Shown here: in pieces, positions 60,943 through 64,000 of the stretch | How the letters are laid out: each line of letters opens with the position of its first letter | Position numbering within the stretch: position 1 is the stretch's first letter | Assembly (NCBI GenBank): GCA_020073465.1 | Contig: JAIQFC010000001.1 | Location: 124,001-188,000 of the forward strand | Direction of reading: 5' to 3' | Length of the DNA: 64,000 bases | Origin: Terriglobia bacterium | Lineage (GTDB): Bacteria; Acidobacteriota; Terriglobia; Terriglobales; Acidobacteriaceae | Program-made: the position numbers and the translations under genes | Notes under the pieces: model-generated | Databases searched by the model: none | Told to the model about the DNA's origin: nothing | Seen by the model: the letters and a program-made list of their open reading frames with translations, nothing else

Positions 60943-62415
60943 TCAGAGACCTTTCCCGGCGCCACGGTTCTCCACGTTGGCTTTTCCTGGTCCCAGCAAT
61001 GGCCGGCCAGGAAATACATCGGGCACGATCTTTCCTTGATCGATCACCATCGTTCCACCCACAACCAGATACTTCACGCCGATGCTCGGTTCCATCGGCT
61101 TTTCGAAAGTGGAGCGGTCGCTGATGGTCTGTGGATCGAAGACTACGATGTCTGCGTCAGCGCCCTCCTGCAGGCGGCCTTTCTGCCGCGCCGCGGGAGT
61201 GGAGCGCTCCAGCATCTGCGCCGGCATGAGAGTCATTTTGCGCAGGGCGGCCATCAGCGTGAGCGTCTTCTTTTCGCGCACATATTGCGCTAACACTCGC
61301 GAGTAGGTACCCGCATTGCGAGGATGACCTTGCGCCCCGTCACTGGCTATCATCACCAGAGGGTGAGGGATCACCGCATCCACCACATCCTGCGTGTTGG
61401 CGAAAACCAGCACCCAATGCGTTGCGCTGGAATTGTGCAACTCCTCGAAGCGTTCCCTGGTCAGGCGCTCGCCGGTGTCGGGGAGCACCAGATTGCTATA
61501 GTCAATGCCCAGCTTCTCGCGCCAGCCGGGGTTGAATAGTGCGGAATTGATCGCAGTCATGCCGGCAATGTACGGATACGCCTCGGTAGTCACATCGAGA
61601 CCGCGGGCGCGCGCGCCTTCCACCAGCGCAATGCATTCCAGCGAGTCAAGCAGACATGTGCTGTTGATGTGAACGATGTGCAGGGAGGCGCCCGTGATCG
61701 CCGCCGCTCCGATGACTTCACTGACGGCCTCAATGGCGGAACCGGGCTCAATACGACCGAAGCTGCGCATGTGGGTGTAGACCGGCAGCTTCCGCCGGGC
61801 GGCTACGCGGAATATGTCGATGACCTCGAGCCGGGTAGCCCCGGGCGTGTACTGAATGCCCATGCCAATGCCGAGGCCGCCCGCATCGAGTTCCGAACGC
61901 AGGCGATTTTCGATGCGCTCGATTTGCTCGGGCGTGGCGGGTTGGTCGGTTGCAGGTCCGCTCTTGGGCAGGATGGTATCGGCCGGAAGGGGCGCGCCGA
62001 AAACGAGCGCGCGCGCCGCCACATGACTGGCGGACGTGCCGTAGTGGATCAGCGAGTGGCCTGCCTTGGCGTGCAAGAACTCGGTAACGTCGGGGGCTCC
62101 GATTTCCATTTCCAGCGCGGTGGTTACACCGTCGAGCGCCTTGACCCGCTGGCTGTCGAGCTCCTGCCCGTGTTGGTGCAGATCAATGAAGCCGGGTGCG
62201 ACCACGAGGCCGTTGGCACTCACAACCCGGCGTCCGGCGAGCTTCTCCGGCGAAATGCGGACAATCTTCCCCTCGCGGATGCCCACGTTGCGCACCGCAT
62301 CCAGACCAGTCTCTGGGTCCATAACTCGGCCGCCCTCGAGCACAAGGTCGTATTGCTGAGCCGCAAGAGTGGTCGTCGCGAGCAGAAGGCAGAGAGAAAC
62401 AATCAGCTTGCGCAT
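60943..62415 (-). CDS. Exported N-acyl-D-amino-acid deacylase-like amidohydrolase
   Basis: 490 residues with signal peptide MRKLIVSLCLLLATTTLAA. Amidohydrolase-superfamily TIM barrel: PGFIDLHQHGQE (first metal ligands, here HQH), YTHMRSFGRIEPG and LHIVHINSTC (later His ligands), and IASDGAQGHPRN (Asp). The last part, GRLQEGADADIVVFDPQTI, is the closing sandwich. D-aminoacylases release D-amino acids, and the signal peptide suggests periplasmic cleavage of D-amino acid-containing compounds. Exact substrate unproven. Confidence 0.82.
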   Translation of the reverse strand: MRKLIVSLCLLLATTTLAAQQYDLVLEGGRVMDPETGLDAVRNVGIREGKIVRISPEKLAGRRVVSANGLVVAPGFIDLHQHGQELDSQRVKALDGVTTALEMEIGAPDVTEFLHAKAGHSLIHYGTSASHVAARALVFGAPLPADTILPKSGPATDQPATPEQIERIENRLRSELDAGGLGIGMGIQYTPGATRLEVIDIFRVAARRKLPVYTHMRSFGRIEPGSAIEAVSEVIGAAAITGASLHIVHINSTCLLDSLECIALVEGARARGLDVTTEAYPYIAGMTAINSALFNPGWREKLGIDYSNLVLPDTGERLTRERFEELHNSSATHWVLVFANTQDVVDAVIPHPLVMIASDGAQGHPRNAGTYSRVLAQYVREKKTLTLMAALRKMTLMPAQMLERSTPAARQKGRLQEGADADIVVFDPQTISDRSTFEKPMEPSIGVKYLVVGGTMVIDQGKIVPDVFPGRPLLGPGKANVENRGAGKGL

Positions 62416-62774
62416 AGTTGCTCCGTCACAACGGGCATTCCAATCGGGTCCTCGAAGGTAGCGATGTTACCAGTTTCAGTCGCACGGCGAGAGCTGGCGG
62501 GGACTGCGGTAGTGGTGCAGTGTTGGATATTTGGAACCCTTATCAAAGGCGTCATCCCGAAACCCGGCGTTCTCCAGCCGGGTGAGGCATCTGGCGTGGA
62601 GTTTCCCCGAACCTATGGCCGGGCACGCGCAAGATCCTTCGCTCCGCCTGAAAAGCGGCTGCGCTCAGGATGACGCCTTTGGAAATGGAAACTGCCGGAA
62701 CTCAAGCTGTACCACTACCACGGCCGCTTCCAGCCTGACACACCCTTGCCGATTCACGTACACTAACTGTTCCC
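62416..62774 (+). repeat. Spacer with a 136-base inverted-repeat element
   Basis: No gene is supported here. AAAGGCGTCATCCCGA at 62545-62560 and TCAGGATGACGCCTTT at 62665-62680 are 16-base terminal inverted repeats with one mismatch. Inside lies ACCCGGC/GCCGGGT. It belongs to the GTCATCCCGAGC family and looks like a small non-autonomous element. Confidence 0.7.
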
Positions 62775-63410
62775 TTGAACAAGATTGGACACATTCTGGC
62801 GCGCTATACCGCGTGGGTTTGGGGGCTGCTCGCGCCGCTCGGGATCTGGGGCGTGTTTGTCGTCGCCTTCGCCGATTCCGCCTTGCTGGGCATGCCCGTG
62901 GATGCCGTGGTGGCGGCCTACGTCTACAAAGACCGCAGCCACCTTCTTCTCTACGTGGTCCTGGCATCGCTCGGGTCAGCGCTGGGCAGTATCCCGCTTT
63001 ATATCCTGGGATACCTGGGCGGCGAGAAAGTGCTGCGCAAGCGGATCTCAGAGGAACGATTCCTGAGAATCCATCGTTCGTTTGAGCAGCATGAATTCTG
63101 GGCGCTGATGTTTCCCGGGATGCTGCCTCCACCGACGCCATTCAAGGCCTTCGTGCTCGCTGCCGCTGTGTTCGAGATGCGATTCGGCCACTTCCTGGTG
63201 GCGATTCTTGCTGGAAGATTTGTGCGGTTTGGGGTGCTCTCGCTGCTAGTGCTTTGGTTTGGACCCCAGATCGTTGGGCTCGCTGGAAACCTCTTCCGGC
63301 AGCATTTCTACTGGGTCCTGGGCGCGCTGGCGGTGGCAGGGGTGGTTTGGCTGGTGCTGTGGCGGAGACGGACCGCCAAAACGAGTCCATCGTCGCCAGG
63401 GACAAGCTAG
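62775..63410 (+). CDS. DedA/VTT-family (YqaA-like) membrane protein
   Basis: 211 residues with four to five membrane segments. GIWGVFVVAFADSALLGMPV and GSALGSIPLYILGYLGGEKV match the VTT domain, and ALMFPGMLPPPTPFKAFVLA is the conserved re-entrant loop with Pro. The C-terminus is a single helix followed by basic residues. DedA/VTT proteins are lipid scramblases or flippases linked to undecaprenyl phosphate or phospholipid recycling. Start TTG 62775 has no clear ribosome site. Confidence 0.82.
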   Translation: MNKIGHILARYTAWVWGLLAPLGIWGVFVVAFADSALLGMPVDAVVAAYVYKDRSHLLLYVVLASLGSALGSIPLYILGYLGGEKVLRKRISEERFLRIHRSFEQHEFWALMFPGMLPPPTPFKAFVLAAAVFEMRFGHFLVAILAGRFVRFGVLSLLVLWFGPQIVGLAGNLFRQHFYWVLGALAVAGVVWLVLWRRRTAKTSPSSPGTS

Positions 63411-63568
63411 TTGGGTCCTGTTAACCCGCTTGCGGCGGAATCTTGTCAATAGGCATAAATTACACTTTCTGGGTTAACTTCTTGCAAATGACGGGAATAT
63501 ATATTTCCACAAATGTCCAGTTGCCCCCGGTCAAAATGCTATTGTGGAATTAGAGAGTAGATTTTGAG

Positions 63569-63601
63569 AAAAGAGGCGCAGCCCATAGCTGCGCCTTTTG
63601 T
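63569..63601 (+). terminator. Probable terminator before the nuclease-like gene
   Basis: Stem AGGCGCAG / CTGCGCCT (63574-63581, 63589-63596) with a seven-base loop, an A run before and TTTTG after, so it could act in both directions. It ends 25 bases before the next start. Confidence 0.75.
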
Positions 63602-63621
63602 ATTTTCAGGGGCCGAGCCTT

Positions 63622-64000
63622 ATGGGACGCGGGAAACAAAGGACTTTTGCCACTTATAAGAGACGGGGAGAGTGGGTCGAGCTGTTGTTCATGACGCGGG
63701 CGGCAGAGCGCGGGTTCAACGTATCGCGCCCCTGGGGCGACACCGCGCGTTACGACGTCTCCATCGAGCGTGAGGCCCGCTTTCTGCGGGTGCAGGTCAA
63801 GTCTGCCAGCCATTGGATCAGGAGTGCCTATGTGTCCCTTGCACGGCTTCGGTCACCGCTTGTACAGGGCAGGAGAACTGGATTATTTCGCGATTTACGT
63901 AGTCCCTGCGGAGGTCTGGTACATCTTTCCAGCCAAGCGTCTTCTTGGCCTCAGTGCTGTTTCGCTCACTCCCGATCGCAAGGGGTACAAATATGAGCGC
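63622..64000 (+). pseudogene. PD-(D/E)XK-like endonuclease family protein, frameshifted and cut by the window edge
   Basis: The frame from ATG 63622 reads KRRGEWVELLFMTRAAERGF, SRPWGDTARYDVSIE and FLRVQVKSASHW, the pattern D...E/QVK of a small restriction-like nuclease fold. At AYV (63826-63834) homology jumps to the next frame, which continues CPLHGFGHRLYRAGELDYFA, then IYVVPAEVWYIFPAKRLLGL to the window end. The base frame instead goes on with unrelated sequence. GTGTCCC where GTGTGTCCC would keep the frame suggests a lost GT dinucleotide. A sequencing or assembly error is possible. Confidence 0.7.

Overview
The window looks like a chromosomal stretch from an Acidobacteriota bacterium, most likely of the Terriglobia / Candidatus Koribacter type. 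The base composition is GC-rich by eye. The gene content includes an acidobacterial-type duplicated orphan ABC permease (ADOP), several secreted families I associate with acidobacteria, a long ThyX-type thymidylate synthase and a Gram-negative lipid A-Kdo/heptose operon. Spacers carry many short palindromic repeats. No database search was possible, so names rest on motifs and remembered family features. There is no rRNA, recognisable tRNA, CRISPR array, prophage or complete insertion sequence.

Layout. 1-19 kb: partial thyX (-), fabG, a GNAT enzyme, a dienelactone hydrolase, an XRE regulator, a conserved unknown, a secreted protein with a JAMM-like HxH motif (-), purH, a 688-residue TPR protein, a GNAT, dgt, an M20 peptidase (-), an OmpA-like protein, an ADOP permease and a B12-binding radical SAM protein. 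19-27 kb: a TPR protein, then a minus-strand envelope operon waaA-lpxK-hldE1-hldE2-waaC-ICMT, mostly joined by 4-8 base overlaps, making Kdo-lipid A and the heptose inner core. 27-38 kb: an unknown membrane protein, gatB, a decayed REP-associated transposase between its own REP palindromes, a GH1 beta-glucosidase (-), a metallo-beta-lactamase-fold protein (-), an unknown secreted protein (-), a Bcp-type peroxiredoxin whose peroxidatic cysteine codon is UGA, a small secreted protein and selB.

38-50 kb: a decayed carboxymuconolactone decarboxylase remnant, three secreted DUF4440/NTF2-like paralogues interrupted by a GNAT, trmFO, another GNAT, two MacB/FtsX-type permeases without an ATPase, a membrane protein, an outer-membrane-type secreted protein (-), a lone ExbD/TolR, a TIGR02391-like (possibly HEPN) protein (-) and der (-). 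50-64 kb: a DinG/XPD-type helicase, the queD-queE-queC queuosine genes, a secreted carboxypeptidase-regulatory/TPR protein, a PilT-like ATPase, the molybdenum cofactor genes moeA-moaC-(response regulator)-moaB, an N-acyl-D-amino-acid deacylase (-), a DedA/VTT membrane protein and a frameshifted nuclease-like gene cut by the window edge.

The most interesting signals are: (1) the in-frame UGA at the catalytic cysteine of the peroxiredoxin, with a SECIS-like hairpin just downstream and selB 0.8 kb away, which together indicate a selenoprotein; (2) short palindromic repeats lying inside and in frame with der, the DinG-type helicase, moeA and trmFO, each adding residues between conserved blocks; (3) a class of spacer quasi-palindromes built from repeated 8-10-mers, each with a different unit but the same architecture.
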